64,000 nt of DNA from Kosakonia radicincitans DSM 16656 (GCF_000280495.2 NZ_CP018016.1:3348001-3412000), one strand, 5' to 3'; positions 30,662 through 41,185 are shown, counted from the stretch's first letter. Program-made: numbers and translations. The notes: generated by a model from the letters alone, not told the origin.

Positions 30662-32311
30662 TTAGCGAATTTCCAGCAACGCATTAAACAGCGTGCTTGC
30701 GGTCTGCAGAACCTGGGCGTTAGCCAGATAATATTGCTGATAACGTTGCAGGTTGCCGTACTCTTCATCGAGGTTAACCCCGGAGATAGACTGCTGCTGG
30801 TTGCTGAGCTGTGTCACCACGTTGGTCTGCGTCGTGCTGCTGGTTTTCAGCGTGGATGTTTTGTTACCCACATCGCTGACCAGCGTGGCATACGCATCGT
30901 TAAAGGTTTTGTTGCCGCCGACTTTCGTCGCCTTTTGCAGATCCAGCATCGCCTGGCCGTTACGGTTATCGCTCGCACCGTCAGTAGCGGTTTGCGCCAT
31001 AGCGATCTTCGACTCATCCGTCACTGCCACACTCATGTTGACGACAGCATTGCTCACCGGTTTAACCGTAAAGCTATCGTTGGCGACCGGCCCGGTCGTG
31101 CCGCCGACGGTAATTTTCAGACCGTCAAAGTTCAGCGTACCGTCAGTCGCATCCGGCGTAACCGTAAACGAGGTATTGTTGGACAGGCGGGTAACATTCC
31201 AGTTTGTGCCGTCATAAACCACTTTGTAATCGGTCGCCTGTACCGCAGAGCTGTCACTCACGGTTGCCGTCAACGTGGCATCACCGGTATTTTTCGAGTT
31301 GTTCAGCGTTGCCGGGGAACCAATGGTAAAGAAATCAGTCCCCTGATCGCCGTTCGCGTCATAACCTTGCGTGTGCTGCTGGTTAAATGAATCGGCAAAT
31401 GACAGCGCCAGTTGACCCAGCGTGTTACGCGTCTGATCCAAATCCTGTGAACGGAATGCCAGCAGGCCGCCCAGCGAGCCGGTGGTGATCAGTTTTTCCG
31501 GAATTTCGATATTGCCAGCGGTGTTATCAACATACGCGACGGTTGTACGTGACGGATCGGCGCTCGAAGAAACCGCCGCCAGCTGGCGAGAAGTACTGCC
31601 TTGCACCAGCGTATAGCCGTTCGCCATCGTCAGGTTGTAGGTATTACCATCCTGCACGCTGACTTCCACACCCACGATCTTATTCAGTTCGCTGACCAGT
31701 TGGTCGCGCTGATCGAGCAAGTCATTCGGCGACGCGCCAGCACCCACGCCAGTCAGGCGAGAGATCTGGTCGTTCAGCGAGGCAATCTGCTTGGTGTAGT
31801 TGTTAATCTGGTCAACGCTTGACGAGATAGACAAGTTAATCTGTTTGTCCTGGTCGCGCAGATACTGGTCAGCCACTTTGAACTGGTTAACCATGCTGTC
31901 AGCTTTACCCAACAGTGCCTGACGTGACGCTGGATCTTCCGCGTTACTGACCAGCGTTTGCAAACTGGAGAAGAAATCCTGCATGCTGGTCGCCAGCGAA
32001 TTGGTGGTGCTTGACAACACATCGTCGATTTTCGACATCTGCTCATAACGCGTCGTCAGCCCGCTGCTCTGGTTTTGCGCCGCGCGCAACTGGTTGGTGA
32101 TAAAGGCATCATACTCACGCTGAACGCCAACTACGTTAACACCATTACCAACATAGCCGCCTGCGCCCAGCGTACTTTTCGCCGCTGAAAGCACTGTCGT
32201 CTGACGAGTGTAGCCCGCCACGTTATAACTGGAAATGTTATTACTGGCAGTATTAAGCGCGGCCTGGGCTGCGCTGAGCCCACTCATGGCGCTATTAATC
32301 AAACTGGACAT
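30662..32311 (-). CDS. flgK: Flagellar hook-filament junction protein FlgK
   Basis: FlgK (HAP1) is the first junction protein on the hook; FlgN chaperones it. The 549-residue chain starts MSSLINSAMSGLSAAQAALNTASNNISSYNVAGYTRQ, the conserved axial N-terminal helix (split here: ALNTASNNISSYNVAGYTRQ is residues 18-37). The end is YGNLQRYQQYYLANAQVLQT. A D2-like Ser/Thr-rich central region separates them. A sigma-28 promoter lies upstream, so flgKL can be made late, independently of the flgB operon. Confidence 0.97.
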   Translation of the reverse strand: MSSLINSAMSGLSAAQAALNTASNNISSYNVAGYTRQTTVLSAAKSTLGAGGYVGNGVNVVGVQREYDAFITNQLRAAQNQSSGLTTRYEQMSKIDDVLSSTTNSLATSMQDFFSSLQTLVSNAEDPASRQALLGKADSMVNQFKVADQYLRDQDKQINLSISSSVDQINNYTKQIASLNDQISRLTGVGAGASPNDLLDQRDQLVSELNKIVGVEVSVQDGNTYNLTMANGYTLVQGSTSRQLAAVSSSADPSRTTVAYVDNTAGNIEIPEKLITTGSLGGLLAFRSQDLDQTRNTLGQLALSFADSFNQQHTQGYDANGDQGTDFFTIGSPATLNNSKNTGDATLTATVSDSSAVQATDYKVVYDGTNWNVTRLSNNTSFTVTPDATDGTLNFDGLKITVGGTTGPVANDSFTVKPVSNAVVNMSVAVTDESKIAMAQTATDGASDNRNGQAMLDLQKATKVGGNKTFNDAYATLVSDVGNKTSTLKTSSTTQTNVVTQLSNQQQSISGVNLDEEYGNLQRYQQYYLANAQVLQTASTLFNALLEIR

Positions 32312-32353
32312 GGAGGTTCCTTATATACATTCAGTCATGAGTCCTGTTGACGA

Positions 32354-32380
32354 TTATCGGCAACCCAGGGCGAAACTTGA
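32354..32380 (-). promoter_or_regulatory. Sigma-28 (FliA) promoter of flgKL
   Basis: On the minus strand TCAAGTTT, 11 nt, GCCGATAA: a match to the FliA consensus TAAAGTTT-N11-GCCGATAA with a single change in the -35 (C for A). It lies 43 nt upstream of the flgK ATG. Confidence 0.9.
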
Positions 32381-32386
32381 GACCTT

Positions 32387-33346
32387 TCAGAACAGATTTT
32401 GGATGTCGGTGCTATACGCTTTGCTGACTTTTTCACCCATCGATTTCAACTGCTGAATCATGGATGTCAGTTTGCGAGCATAGTTAGGATCGGTCGCATA
32501 ACCGGCATTTTGCAGCGCCTGCGCGCCCTGCTCTGGCGTTGCGGCAGTGGTGACCGCCGCGTAGCGTTTATTGCGCGTCAGCATACCAACGTAGTCGGAG
32601 AGCGCTTCAAGGTACGAACTGTAAACGCGGAATTTGGCTTTCACTTTCACCGCTTCACCGTTTTCATATTCGGTGGTGGTAATTTCCGTGGTCGGCCCCT
32701 TCCAGCCTGGCGTAGCTTTTACGCCAAAAATGTTAAAGCTCGGCTCGCCGTTTTCACGCGGGATCTGCCGCTGGCCCCAGCCAGATTCCAGCGCCGCCTG
32801 CGCCAGGATCAGGTGATGCGGAACCCCACTCTGTTCACTCGCCAGACGGGCAGGAAGCGACAATTGCGCCAGGAAGTCTTTGCTGTCGCCGGAAAGCGGT
32901 TCATCGCTGCCATCCGGCGCTTTTGGCATCGCTTTACGCACCAGTTGCGTCAGCGCCTGGTTCTGATAGGAGGTGACCGTTTCCAGCGGGAACTTCATCG
33001 GCACCTGCTGTGCTGCTTGTTCCGCTGGCTCAGCGGAACCCTGCTGAGCGGCCATCTGTTTGACCATCATATCCGCCAGCCCCAGACCTTTACCGGCCGT
33101 CATCTGCTGCGCGATTTGTTGGTCATACATGCTGGTGTACAGCCGCGTTGAGTCACTGCTGAAAATACCGTCTTTCGGTAATGTTTCACGCATGCTTTTC
33201 AGCATCATCTGCACAAACATACCCTCTACCTGACGCGCAACGGGGCGCAAATTGGCCTGCGGATCCTGTCTGGTCTCGGTTTTCAGTTCGTTCAGTGATT
33301 GCGCGTCCCAGGCCGCGCTCGACAACAACCGGCTGTCCGTCAACAT
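32387..33346 (-). CDS. flgJ: Flagellar rod assembly protein / muramidase FlgJ
   Basis: FlgJ caps the growing rod and digests murein so that it can cross the cell wall. The N-terminal half (about 1-150) has the cap region (EGMFVQMMLKSMRETLPKDG; LYTSMYDQQIAQQM). The C-terminal half is a glycoside hydrolase family 73 N-acetylglucosaminidase, with LILAQAALESGWGQRQI (catalytic Glu about 190) and a second conserved region around GPTTEITTTEY. It has 319 residues against about 313 in E. coli. Its start overlaps the flgI stop by 1 nt (TAATG). Confidence 0.96.
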   Translation of the reverse strand: MLTDSRLLSSAAWDAQSLNELKTETRQDPQANLRPVARQVEGMFVQMMLKSMRETLPKDGIFSSDSTRLYTSMYDQQIAQQMTAGKGLGLADMMVKQMAAQQGSAEPAEQAAQQVPMKFPLETVTSYQNQALTQLVRKAMPKAPDGSDEPLSGDSKDFLAQLSLPARLASEQSGVPHHLILAQAALESGWGQRQIPRENGEPSFNIFGVKATPGWKGPTTEITTTEYENGEAVKVKAKFRVYSSYLEALSDYVGMLTRNKRYAAVTTAATPEQGAQALQNAGYATDPNYARKLTSMIQQLKSMGEKVSKAYSTDIQNLF

Positions 33347-34440
33347 TAGATGATCTCCAGTTTCGCGCGCAGGCAGCCTGCACTTTGCATAGCCTGCAGG
33401 ATGGACATCAGTTCCATCGGCGAAGCCCCCAGCGCGTTAAGTGCGCGCACGACGCTGTTCAGGTTGGCGCTGGAGCGGACGCTTTGCAGCGAGCCGCCGC
33501 TCTGGCGCAAATCGATCTGCGTTTGCGGTGTCACTACCGTCTGACCGCCGCCAAACGGTGTATTCGGCTGGCTGACATTAGCCTGCTGGTTGACCGTGAC
33601 AGAGAGGTTCCCCTGCGCGACGGCACAGTTATCCAGCGACACTTCACGGTTCATCACCACCGAGCCGGTACGCGAGTTGATGATCACTTTCGCATCCTGC
33701 TGAGTCGTGCCGACTTCAAGGTTCTGAATATCGGCCAGCAGACGGACCTGCGAACTGCCGCCAGTAGAAACGCGGACCTGCACAGTGCGGGCGTCAAGCG
33801 CCGTTGCACTCCCGTAACCACGGCTGCGGTTAATGGTGTCGGCAATCTGCTGCGCCATAGAGAAATCTTCCTGGTTCAGTTGCAGGTTGATGGTATTCCC
33901 TGAGCCGAACTGCGTCGGTAACTCACGCTCAATCACCGCACCGTTAGTAATACGACCGCCGTTAAGCTGGTTCACCTGAACACTGCTGCCGCCTGCCGAC
34001 GCACCTGCGCCGCCAACCAGAATATTCCCCTGCGCCAGCGCGTACACCTGGCTGTCGACCCCTTTCAGCGGAGTCATCAGCAGCGTACCGCCGCGCAGAC
34101 TTTTAGCGTTACCCATTGAGGAGACCACCACATCGATGGTTTGCCCCTGGCGGGCAAATGCCGGGAACTGCGCCGTGACCATAACGGCCGCGACGTTTTT
34201 CAACTGCATGTTGGTGCCGGTCGGCACCGTAATCCCCATCTGCGACAGCATGTTATTCAGTGTCTGCGTGGTAAAGGGGGTCTGCGTGGTCTGGTCACCG
34301 GTGCCATCAAGGCCAACGACCAGGCCATAGCCGATCAAGGAGTTTTCTCGCACGCCCTGTACGCTGGTGAGGTCCCGGATGCGGTCGGCCTGGGCAACAG
34401 ATGCCACCAGTACCAACGCCATTGCCAGATATCTAAACAT
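33346..34440 (-). CDS. flgI: Flagellar P-ring protein FlgI
   Basis: FlgI builds the periplasmic P-ring bushing around the rod. The 364-residue precursor has a signal peptide [18 protein letters not shown], followed by [32 protein letters not shown], the family N terminus (the core [17 protein letters not shown] is about residues 35-51). The C terminus [18 protein letters not shown] is conserved. It lies between flgH (12-nt gap) and flgJ (overlap). Confidence 0.97.
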   Translation of the reverse strand: MFRYLAMALVLVASVAQADRIRDLTSVQGVRENSLIGYGLVVGLDGTGDQTTQTPFTTQTLNNMLSQMGITVPTGTNMQLKNVAAVMVTAQFPAFARQGQTIDVVVSSMGNAKSLRGGTLLMTPLKGVDSQVYALAQGNILVGGAGASAGGSSVQVNQLNGGRITNGAVIERELPTQFGSGNTINLQLNQEDFSMAQQIADTINRSRGYGSATALDARTVQVRVSTGGSSQVRLLADIQNLEVGTTQQDAKVIINSRTGSVVMNREVSLDNCAVAQGNLSVTVNQQANVSQPNTPFGGGQTVVTPQTQIDLRQSGGSLQSVRSSANLNSVVRALNALGASPMELMSILQAMQSAGCLRAKLEII

Positions 34441-34452
34441 AATTCACCCCGG

Positions 34453-35151
34453 TTACATCGGCGATAAGTTGAGGAAGAAACGTTGCAGCCAGCCCATATT
34501 CTGCGCTTCGTTGATGTAGCCATTGCCCACATATTCGATACGCGCATCCGCCACCTGCGTGGACGGAACCGTGTTGCTGCCGCTGACGGCGCGTGGGTTT
34601 ACGACACCGGAAAAGCGGATGAACTCCGTGCCCTGGTTAATGGCGATCTGTTTTTCACCCACTACATGTAAATTGCCGTTGATCAGCACTTGATCGACCG
34701 TAACGGTCAGCGTGCCGCTAAATGTGTTACTGGCGTTTGCGCCGCCTTTGCCGTCAAAGGTATTACTGCCGGAAGAACTCAGATCGGCACGAGCATTGCC
34801 GAACAGCCCTTCGAGATAACGCGGCGTGGTATCCATGCCAAAACTGGATTTGCTATCGCGGCTGGCATTCGCTGACGAGCTCTTGCTCGCGCTCACGTTC
34901 TCTTGCAGTACGATAGTCAGCGTGTCGCCGACGTTACGCGGACGACGGTCTTCAAACAGCGGCTGATAGCCATAATTGATTGGCTGCGCAGTTTGGTAAA
35001 TAGAACCATTCACCATTGGCACCGGCCCCGGAATGGGCTGGGCGGTGGTTGCCCCCTGCACTAACGGTGTAGACGGAACCCAGGCACATCCAGTCAGGGT
35101 TAATGCCACTAAAGCCATAATCGGGTAGCTGCGCACGGCGTATTTTTGCAT
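34453..35151 (-). CDS. flgH: Flagellar L-ring lipoprotein FlgH
   Basis: FlgH forms the outer-membrane L-ring. The 232-residue lipoprotein precursor has a signal ending in the lipobox LTGC (Cys about 21), and conserved [20 protein letters not shown] and [21 protein letters not shown] used the ATG at 35151 (MQKYAV), where E. coli FlgH begins; another ATG lies three codons upstream. It is 57 nt downstream of flgG. Confidence 0.96.
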   Translation of the reverse strand: MQKYAVRSYPIMALVALTLTGCAWVPSTPLVQGATTAQPIPGPVPMVNGSIYQTAQPINYGYQPLFEDRRPRNVGDTLTIVLQENVSASKSSSANASRDSKSSFGMDTTPRYLEGLFGNARADLSSSGSNTFDGKGGANASNTFSGTLTVTVDQVLINGNLHVVGEKQIAINQGTEFIRFSGVVNPRAVSGSNTVPSTQVADARIEYVGNGYINEAQNMGWLQRFFLNLSPM

Positions 35152-35208
35152 TGCATTCATCTTCGAAATCAGGGTTCCGGCGCGGCACTTACCGCGCCGG
35201 AAAACGCC

Positions 35209-36003
<795 letters not shown>

Positions 36004-36006
36004 TTA

Positions 36007-36762
36007 TTAGCCCATTGACAGCAACTGGTTGGCACGTTGCGCGTTATCATCGACGCTGGAGATCACCTTCATCTGCATCTCGAAACGACGCGCGCTGGCA
36101 ATCATGTCGGTCATGGCCGCCACCGGTTTAACGTTACTGCCTTCCAGCACGCCGGACATGACGCGTACGCTCGGATCGTCCTGTAACGTCGCGCCACGCG
36201 TCGCTTGTGCGGCCTGGGTCAGACGAAAAATGCCGTCATCGCCGCGCTGCACTTCTTGCGGGTCTGCTTTCACCAGTTTCAGTTTGCCAACCGGCGCAAC
36301 GGTATTGGCCGGATCGCCCGGGTTCAGCGAGGAGATCGTACCGTCAGCCGCAATCGTTATTTGCGAGCCTTCAGGCACGGTCAACGGCCCGGCATCGCCC
36401 ATCACCGGATGCCCCTGGATCGTCAACTGGCCGGTCGAGCTCACCTGGATGTTACCGTTGCGGGTATATCCTTCAGTACCGTTCGCCGTCTGTACTGCCA
36501 GCCAGCCGTCCTGCTGCAACGCCACGTCCAGCGGACGCGAGGTGTAATCCAGTTGGCCTGGCGTCATATCGGCACCAGGTGTTGACGCGACTACCAGCGT
36601 ACGGGTAGGCAGCGAAAGCCCTTCTACCGGCACCGCACGCAGCGCATTAAGCTGCGCGCGGAAACCCGGAGTGGACGCATTCGCGAGGTTGCTGGCCGTG
36701 ACAGCCTGCTGATTCAGCGTCTGGCTGGCAGCGCCCATCGCGGTATATATTGCGTGATCCAT
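36007..36762 (-). CDS. flgF: Flagellar proximal rod protein FlgF
   Basis: FlgF is a proximal rod subunit of 251 residues. It has the shared axial motif VTASNLANASTPGFRAQLNAL (one residue per helical step near 22-42) and a C-terminal helix AAMTDMIASARRFEMQMKVI. It lies between flgE (20 nt) and flgG. Confidence 0.97.
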   Translation of the reverse strand: MDHAIYTAMGAASQTLNQQAVTASNLANASTPGFRAQLNALRAVPVEGLSLPTRTLVVASTPGADMTPGQLDYTSRPLDVALQQDGWLAVQTANGTEGYTRNGNIQVSSTGQLTIQGHPVMGDAGPLTVPEGSQITIAADGTISSLNPGDPANTVAPVGKLKLVKADPQEVQRGDDGIFRLTQAAQATRGATLQDDPSVRVMSGVLEGSNVKPVAAMTDMIASARRFEMQMKVISSVDDNAQRANQLLSMG

Positions 36763-36782
36763 TAAGCCATCCCGTCAGACGA

Positions 36783-37991
36783 TTAACGCAGGTTAACCAG
36801 CGTGTTAAGGATCTGGTCCTGGGTTTTGATGGTCTGCGCGTTCGACTGATAGTTACGCTGCGCGACGATCATGTTGACCAGTTCTTTACTCAGATCCACG
36901 TTCGAAGCTTCCAGCGCGCCGCTGGTCAGGCTACCGTAGTTACCGGTGTTTGCCGTACCGAGCAGCGCCACACCGGAAGAAGACGTGGCAGACCAGACGT
37001 TGTCGCCTTCGGACTTCAGGCCTTCGTTGTTGGCGAAGTTTGCCAGCACAATCTGCCCCAGCAACTGAGTCTGTTCGTTGGAGTAGTTACCTACAACGGT
37101 ACCGTCATCGTTAATCTGGTAGCTCACCAGGTCACCCGGTTTGTAACCATTCTGGGTGGTCGCAACGATGTTGTTGGAACCGGTGTTTTGCTGCATGGAG
37201 TTCAGGAAGCTCAGGGAGAACGTCGCCGGGGTTGCGCCGTTAATGGTACCGGTGGTGATGTTCGCCGTGGTGCCGCTGGTCAGAGAGCCGTTCGCATCAA
37301 ACACCAGTGTGCTTGCCAGCGTTGCAGTGCTGCCACTTACGCTACTGTCCTGCGTGTAAACACTCCAGGTGTTCGCCGTAGAACTTTTCACGAAGTAGAC
37401 GTTCATGTCATGCGCGTTACCCTGGCTATCGTAAACGGTAACAGAGCCTTTTTTGTTGTAGCTATCCGCGTTAGTCGGATCAAAGGTGGTAACTGTCGGA
37501 GTGGAATCCGTAGAGTTCAGGTTGATCTGCATCGTTGCCGTGGTGGTGGTTTTCGCCGCCATCAGGGTGTTCGGGATAGTAATGGCCTGCGGGTTCGCGC
37601 CGGTCTGAACCGTTGGCGGTGTACCCGTTGCCGGATAACCCGTCACTTCCATGCCTTGCATGTTCACCAGGTTACGGTTCTCGTCCAGTTTGAACTGGCC
37701 GTTACGGCTGTAATAAACAGAGCCGTTGCTGTCTACCAGACGGAAGAAACCGTTGCCGCTCAGCGCGACGTCAAGACCACGACCGGTACTGGTGGTGGTA
37801 CCATCGTTAAAGTCCTGGGTAATCCCGGCCACCTTAACACCCAGACCGATTTTGGAACCGGCAAACATATCGGCAAAAGATGCAGTCCCGGATTTAAAGC
37901 CATATGTGGCGGAGTTGGCGATGTTGTTACCAATGACATCGAGGTTGGTGGCCGCAGCATTCAGGCCGCTGACCGCTTGTGAAAAGGCCAT
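36783..37991 (-). CDS. flgE: Flagellar hook protein FlgE
   Basis: FlgE polymerises into the hook under the FlgD cap and is then replaced by junction proteins. The 402-residue chain has MAFSQAVSGLNAAATNLD, then VIGNNIANSATYGFKSG at the N terminus and SNVDLSKELVNMIVAQRNYQ near the C terminus. The central domains are Ser/Thr/Gly-rich. The length equals E. coli FlgE. Confidence 0.98.
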   Translation of the reverse strand: MAFSQAVSGLNAAATNLDVIGNNIANSATYGFKSGTASFADMFAGSKIGLGVKVAGITQDFNDGTTTSTGRGLDVALSGNGFFRLVDSNGSVYYSRNGQFKLDENRNLVNMQGMEVTGYPATGTPPTVQTGANPQAITIPNTLMAAKTTTTATMQINLNSTDSTPTVTTFDPTNADSYNKKGSVTVYDSQGNAHDMNVYFVKSSTANTWSVYTQDSSVSGSTATLASTLVFDANGSLTSGTTANITTGTINGATPATFSLSFLNSMQQNTGSNNIVATTQNGYKPGDLVSYQINDDGTVVGNYSNEQTQLLGQIVLANFANNEGLKSEGDNVWSATSSSGVALLGTANTGNYGSLTSGALEASNVDLSKELVNMIVAQRNYQSNAQTIKTQDQILNTLVNLR

Positions 37992-38017
37992 GACTTACTC
38001 CTGATAAGTGTTAAGGC

Positions 38018-38704
38018 TTAGATAATCTGCCGTACTTCGTCGAGTGTGGTTGTACCGTAGGTACCCAAATCTAAAAGGTTGCCGCTGGAGTTGAGCGTGA
38101 CGCCCTGCACCATGGCAAATTGCAGCGGTTGTGCAACCAGCTGTGTTGATGCGTTGCTGGCAGAGATGGAGACTTTGTAAGAGCCATCCGGCGCTGTCGT
38201 CCCATCGGTCAGCTTGCCATCCCAGCTAAAGGTATGAACGCCAGCCGACAGCGAACCAATGTCAATCGTGCGCACCACGGTGCCGTCTTTGCTCGTGACA
38301 GTCGCAGTGACTTTGTCAGCAGCCTGCGTCAGTTCAACGCCAAACGGCGTGGTGGTTCCGCTGCCTACCAGAACCGTCTGCCCCGGGATCATGACGCCGT
38401 GACCAATCAGGTTAGATGCCTGCAATGACTGGCTGTTATCAATCTGTCCGGAAATCGAACCCAGCGTGGTATTCAGTTTTTCAATCCCGCTAAGGGTGCT
38501 GATCTGTGCCAGTTGCGACGTCAGCTCGTTGTTTTGCAGCGGGTTGGTCGGGTCCTGGTTTTTCAGCTGTGCGACCAGCAGCGTCAGAAAGCTACTCTGC
38601 AGGTCGGAAGCGCTGTTAGTGCCTGTAGTGGTAGTACCGGTAGTGCTGGTCGATGAGACACTACTGTTAGCAGTGGTGTCATTCACGTTCACGGCGATAG
38701 ACAT
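38018..38704 (-). CDS. flgD: Flagellar hook cap protein FlgD
   Basis: FlgD caps the hook during assembly and is lost at completion. The 228-residue chain has an N-terminal disordered, Thr/Ser-rich export region (SSVSSTSTTGTTTTGTNSA). It is followed by the conserved FLTLLVAQLKNQDPTNPLQN (about 42-61), then a Tudor/fibronectin-like domain pair. The Thr-run is longer than in E. coli as I recall. Confidence 0.97.
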   Translation of the reverse strand: MSIAVNVNDTTANSSVSSTSTTGTTTTGTNSASDLQSSFLTLLVAQLKNQDPTNPLQNNELTSQLAQISTLSGIEKLNTTLGSISGQIDNSQSLQASNLIGHGVMIPGQTVLVGSGTTTPFGVELTQAADKVTATVTSKDGTVVRTIDIGSLSAGVHTFSWDGKLTDGTTAPDGSYKVSISASNASTQLVAQPLQFAMVQGVTLNSSGNLLDLGTYGTTTLDEVRQII

Positions 38705-38715
38705 GCGTGTCTCCT

Positions 38716-39120
38716 TTACTGGCCAAGGGTGAGCGTTTTGAGCATCATGCTCTTAACGGTATTAAGCACTTCAACGTTTGCCTGATAGCTGCGTGAAGCG
38801 GACATGGTATTCACCATCTCACCGACCACATCAACGTTCGGCATTTTGACGTAGCCATTGGCATCAGCCAGCGGATTACCTGGTTCAAAGACCAGTTTGT
38901 CCGGCGCCTGACTTTCGACCACATCAGCTACTTTCACGCCGCCGGTCGCCTGACCCGGTGCAGCGTCCACCTGGAAGACAACCTGTTTAGCGCGGTAGGG
39001 TTGCCCATCCGGTCCGGTTACGCTGTCGGCGTTCGCCAGGTTACTGGCGGCGACGTTCAGACGTTTTGATTGCGCGGTGAGCGCAGACCCGGCGACATCA
39101 AAGATATTCAGTAATGCCAT
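38716..39120 (-). CDS. flgC: Flagellar basal-body rod protein FlgC
   Basis: A proximal rod subunit of 134 residues, the same as in E. coli. The N-terminal helix [20 protein letters not shown] and C-terminal [20 protein letters not shown] are the axial-protein signatures. It is 4 nt from flgB and 12 nt from flgD. Confidence 0.98.
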   Translation of the reverse strand: MALLNIFDVAGSALTAQSKRLNVAASNLANADSVTGPDGQPYRAKQVVFQVDAAPGQATGGVKVADVVESQAPDKLVFEPGNPLADANGYVKMPNVDVVGEMVNTMSASRSYQANVEVLNTVKSMMLKTLTLGQ

Positions 39121-39124
39121 TTAC

Positions 39125-39541
39125 TTAGTTCCCCTGTTGCAGAACGCTCATCATGCTTTTGATCTGCCCGCCCAGCACGGTCAGGCCGGTCTGGTATTTC
39201 ACGCTGTTGTCAGCGAATTGCGTACGTTCGCGATCCATATCCACGGTGTTACCGTCGAGTGAAGGCTGGTCAGGAATGCGGTACAACAGATCGGCAGACG
39301 GCGTGGAGATGTTTTGCGCCGGAATATGGCGGGAAGATGTCAGCGTCAATGCAACGCCGCTGTTTTCAGCACGCCCGCGCTCCATGACTTTTTTTAATTC
39401 GCTGGAGAAATCAATATCGCGCGCCTGAAACCCGGGGGTATCGGCGTTGGCAATGTTTGCCGCCAGAATTTCCTGGCGCTGGGCGCTCAGGTTCAGCGCT
39501 TCTTGCTGAAAACGCAGAGCGGCATCAAGTTTATCGAGCAT
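39125..39541 (-). CDS. flgB: Flagellar basal-body rod protein FlgB
   Basis: The innermost rod subunit, 138 residues as in E. coli. The rod motif [20 protein letters not shown] lies near residues 28-47. It is the first gene of flgBCDEFGHIJ(KL), with a strong ribosome site (GGGGGAG). The class 2 promoter region it shares with flgA carries an FlhDC half site. Confidence 0.98.
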   Translation of the reverse strand: MLDKLDAALRFQQEALNLSAQRQEILAANIANADTPGFQARDIDFSSELKKVMERGRAENSGVALTLTSSRHIPAQNISTPSADLLYRIPDQPSLDGNTVDMDRERTQFADNSVKYQTGLTVLGGQIKSMMSVLQQGN

Positions 39542-39598
39542 AGCTCCCCCACTGATGACAATTATTTAGCCAACAGCTTAAATCTCCTCAGGCAAACT

Positions 39599-39641
39599 TA
39601 TCGCCGGAATAAGGGCAAAATGCGTCGCTATTTATTGCGTT
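39599..39641. promoter_or_regulatory. FlhD4C2 box between flgB and flgA
   Basis: The right half CGCTATTT-ATT-GCGTT (39626-39641) fits the published FlhDC half-site consensus (AAYGSN2-3AAATARCG, inverted) at every fixed position. Eleven nt to its left, GAATAAGG (39607-39614) with TATCG before it is a degenerate partner. It is in the 157-nt gap between the divergent flgA and flgB, the expected class 2 control region for both operons. Confidence 0.7.
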
Positions 39642-39698
39642 GATAGATTTGCCATGCAGTTAAAATCTCTGCATCCCATCAACAGGCAGGAGTCTGCG

Positions 39699-40358
39699 AT
39701 GAACACGTTGAAAAGCGGTTTAGCCGCGACCTTACTGTTTTTGAGCCCGCTGACACAGGCGGGCGAGCTGCAAGCTCAGCTCACATCATTTTTTGCTCAG
39801 CGCCTTGCTGGCTTTAGTGACGAGGTAGTGGTAAATATACGAACCCCGCAGAACATGTTGCCCACCTGCGATCAGCCCGCGCTGAGCGTAGTCGGCGGCG
39901 CAAAGCTATGGGGAAACGTAAACGTTGTGGCAAACTGTGCGGGAGCTAAGCGCTTTTTGCAGGTTAACGTGCAGGCGACGGGTAATTATGTAGTGGCGGC
40001 GCAATCTGTTGCGCGTGGCAGCACGCTGCAACCCGGCAGCGTGACATTAAAACGCGGTCGTCTCGATCAATTGCCGCCGCGCACGATGCTGGATATCAAT
40101 CAGGCGCAGGATGCGATTAGCCTGCGCGATCTCGTTCCCGGGCAGCCGATTCAGCTCTCAATGCTGCGTCAGGCATGGCGGGTAAAAGCCGGACAGCGGG
40201 TACAGGTTGTGGCATCGGGAGATGGCTTTAGTGTGAACGGCGAAGGACAAGCGCTGGACAATGCCGCAGTGGCGCAAAATGCCCGCGTGCGTATGTCTTC
40301 AGGCCAGATTGTCAGCGGTACGGTGAATACTGATGGGAATATTCTGATTAACCTATAA
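39699..40358 (+). CDS. flgA: Flagellar P-ring assembly chaperone FlgA
   Basis: FlgA is a periplasmic chaperone for P-ring formation by FlgI. The 219-residue precursor has a signal peptide MNTLKSGLAATLLFLSPLTQA and a SAF domain with LKRGRLDQLPPRTMLDI and AWRVKAGQRVQVVASGDGFS. I chose the ATG at 39699 with AGGAG 6 nt upstream; it gives exactly the E. coli length, and an earlier ATG would bury the signal peptide. It is divergent from flgB and followed by flgM. Confidence 0.96.
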   Translation: MNTLKSGLAATLLFLSPLTQAGELQAQLTSFFAQRLAGFSDEVVVNIRTPQNMLPTCDQPALSVVGGAKLWGNVNVVANCAGAKRFLQVNVQATGNYVVAAQSVARGSTLQPGSVTLKRGRLDQLPPRTMLDINQAQDAISLRDLVPGQPIQLSMLRQAWRVKAGQRVQVVASGDGFSVNGEGQALDNAAVAQNARVRMSSGQIVSGTVNTDGNILINL

Positions 40359-40364
40359 TCTTTT

Positions 40365-40391
40365 TAAAGAATTTATGTTGCCTGCCGATAA
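40365..40391 (+). promoter_or_regulatory. Sigma-28 (FliA) promoter of flgMN
   Basis: TAAAGAAT, 11 nt, GCCGATAA: the -35 core TAAAG and the whole -10 match the FliA consensus, with exact spacing. It lies 62 nt upstream of flgM, immediately after the flgA stop, as in E. coli and Salmonella, where late flgM expression adjusts sigma-28 activity. Confidence 0.93.
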
Positions 40392-40452
40392 ATAAGCAAC
40401 GACTAAAGATATCTGGCCCGAAACGCCGGGACACCTCGATGAGGACAACACA

Positions 40453-40746
40453 ATGAGCATTGATCGTACATCGCCTCTGAAGCCGGTTAACGCCGTTCAA
40501 CAGCGTGAAACCAACGACGCCCAGACGCAGAAAGCACGTCTTGAAAAAGCCGAGACGGCGAACAGCACCAGCGTCACCATCAGCGGCGCGCAGGCGAAGC
40601 TGATGCAGGCGGGCGCGAATGACATCAATATGGAACGCGTTGAGCAACTGAAAACCGCGATTCGTAATGGTGAACTGAAAATGGATACCGGCAAGATTGC
40701 CGATGCCCTGATTAACGAAGCGCAGAGTTACTTACAGAGTAAATAA
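40453..40746 (+). CDS. flgM: Anti-sigma-28 factor FlgM
   Basis: FlgM holds FliA inactive until the hook is complete, then is exported through it. The 97-residue protein has a disordered export half ([17 protein letters not shown]) and a C-terminal FliA-binding half with [20 protein letters not shown] (about 59-78) and [15 protein letters not shown]. Class 2 readthrough from flgA and its own class 3 promoter drive it. flgN begins 4 nt after its stop codon. Confidence 0.97.
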   Translation: MSIDRTSPLKPVNAVQQRETNDAQTQKARLEKAETANSTSVTISGAQAKLMQAGANDINMERVEQLKTAIRNGELKMDTGKIADALINEAQSYLQSK

Positions 40747-40750
40747 CAGA

Positions 40751-41173
40751 ATGAATCGACTGTCAGACATCCTTGATCAAATGACAGTTATCCTGAGCGC
40801 TCTGAAAGACGTGATGGATGCTGAGCAAAAGCAACTTTCCGTAGGCCATGTGAATGGCAGTGCGTTACAGCGTATTACGGAAGAAAAAAGTTCCTTGCTC
40901 GCAACGCTGGATTACCTGGAGCAACAGCGTCGTTCAGCGCAGAAAGCACAGCGCAGCGCTAATGACGATATCGCCGATCGCTGGCAGATTATTACGCAGA
41001 AGACACAGCATTTGCGCGACCTTAACCAGCACAATGGATGGCTGCTGGAAGGGCAAATTGAGCGTAATCAGCAGGCGCTGGATGTACTGAAACCCCATCA
41101 GGAACCAACGCTTTACGGTGCCAACGGCCACACCGCTTCTGCTAACCGCGGCGGCAAAAAAATCTCGATTTAA
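40751..41173 (+). CDS. flgN: Flagellar export chaperone FlgN
   Basis: FlgN is the cytosolic chaperone for FlgK and FlgL. The 140-residue protein is mostly helical: ILDQMTVILSALKDVMDAEQ at the N terminus, and RNQQALDVLKPHQEPTLYGANG (FlgK/FlgL-binding region, one helix about 105-125) near the C terminus. It is cotranscribed with flgM and convergent with murJ. Confidence 0.95.
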   Translation: MNRLSDILDQMTVILSALKDVMDAEQKQLSVGHVNGSALQRITEEKSSLLATLDYLEQQRRSAQKAQRSANDDIADRWQIITQKTQHLRDLNQHNGWLLEGQIERNQQALDVLKPHQEPTLYGANGHTASANRGGKKISI

Positions 41174-41185
41174 TCGCCAGACATT

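Noticed and set aside
29643..30665. 340-codon open frame antisense to flgL
   Set aside because: It lies wholly over flgL and its 3' UTR, with Arg/Gln/His-rich low-complexity composition typical of an antisense shadow.
36750..37982. 410-codon open frame antisense to flgE
   Set aside because: It mirrors a certain gene, flgE. The translation is rich in Arg, His and Val, typical of shadow frames, and has no family resemblance.
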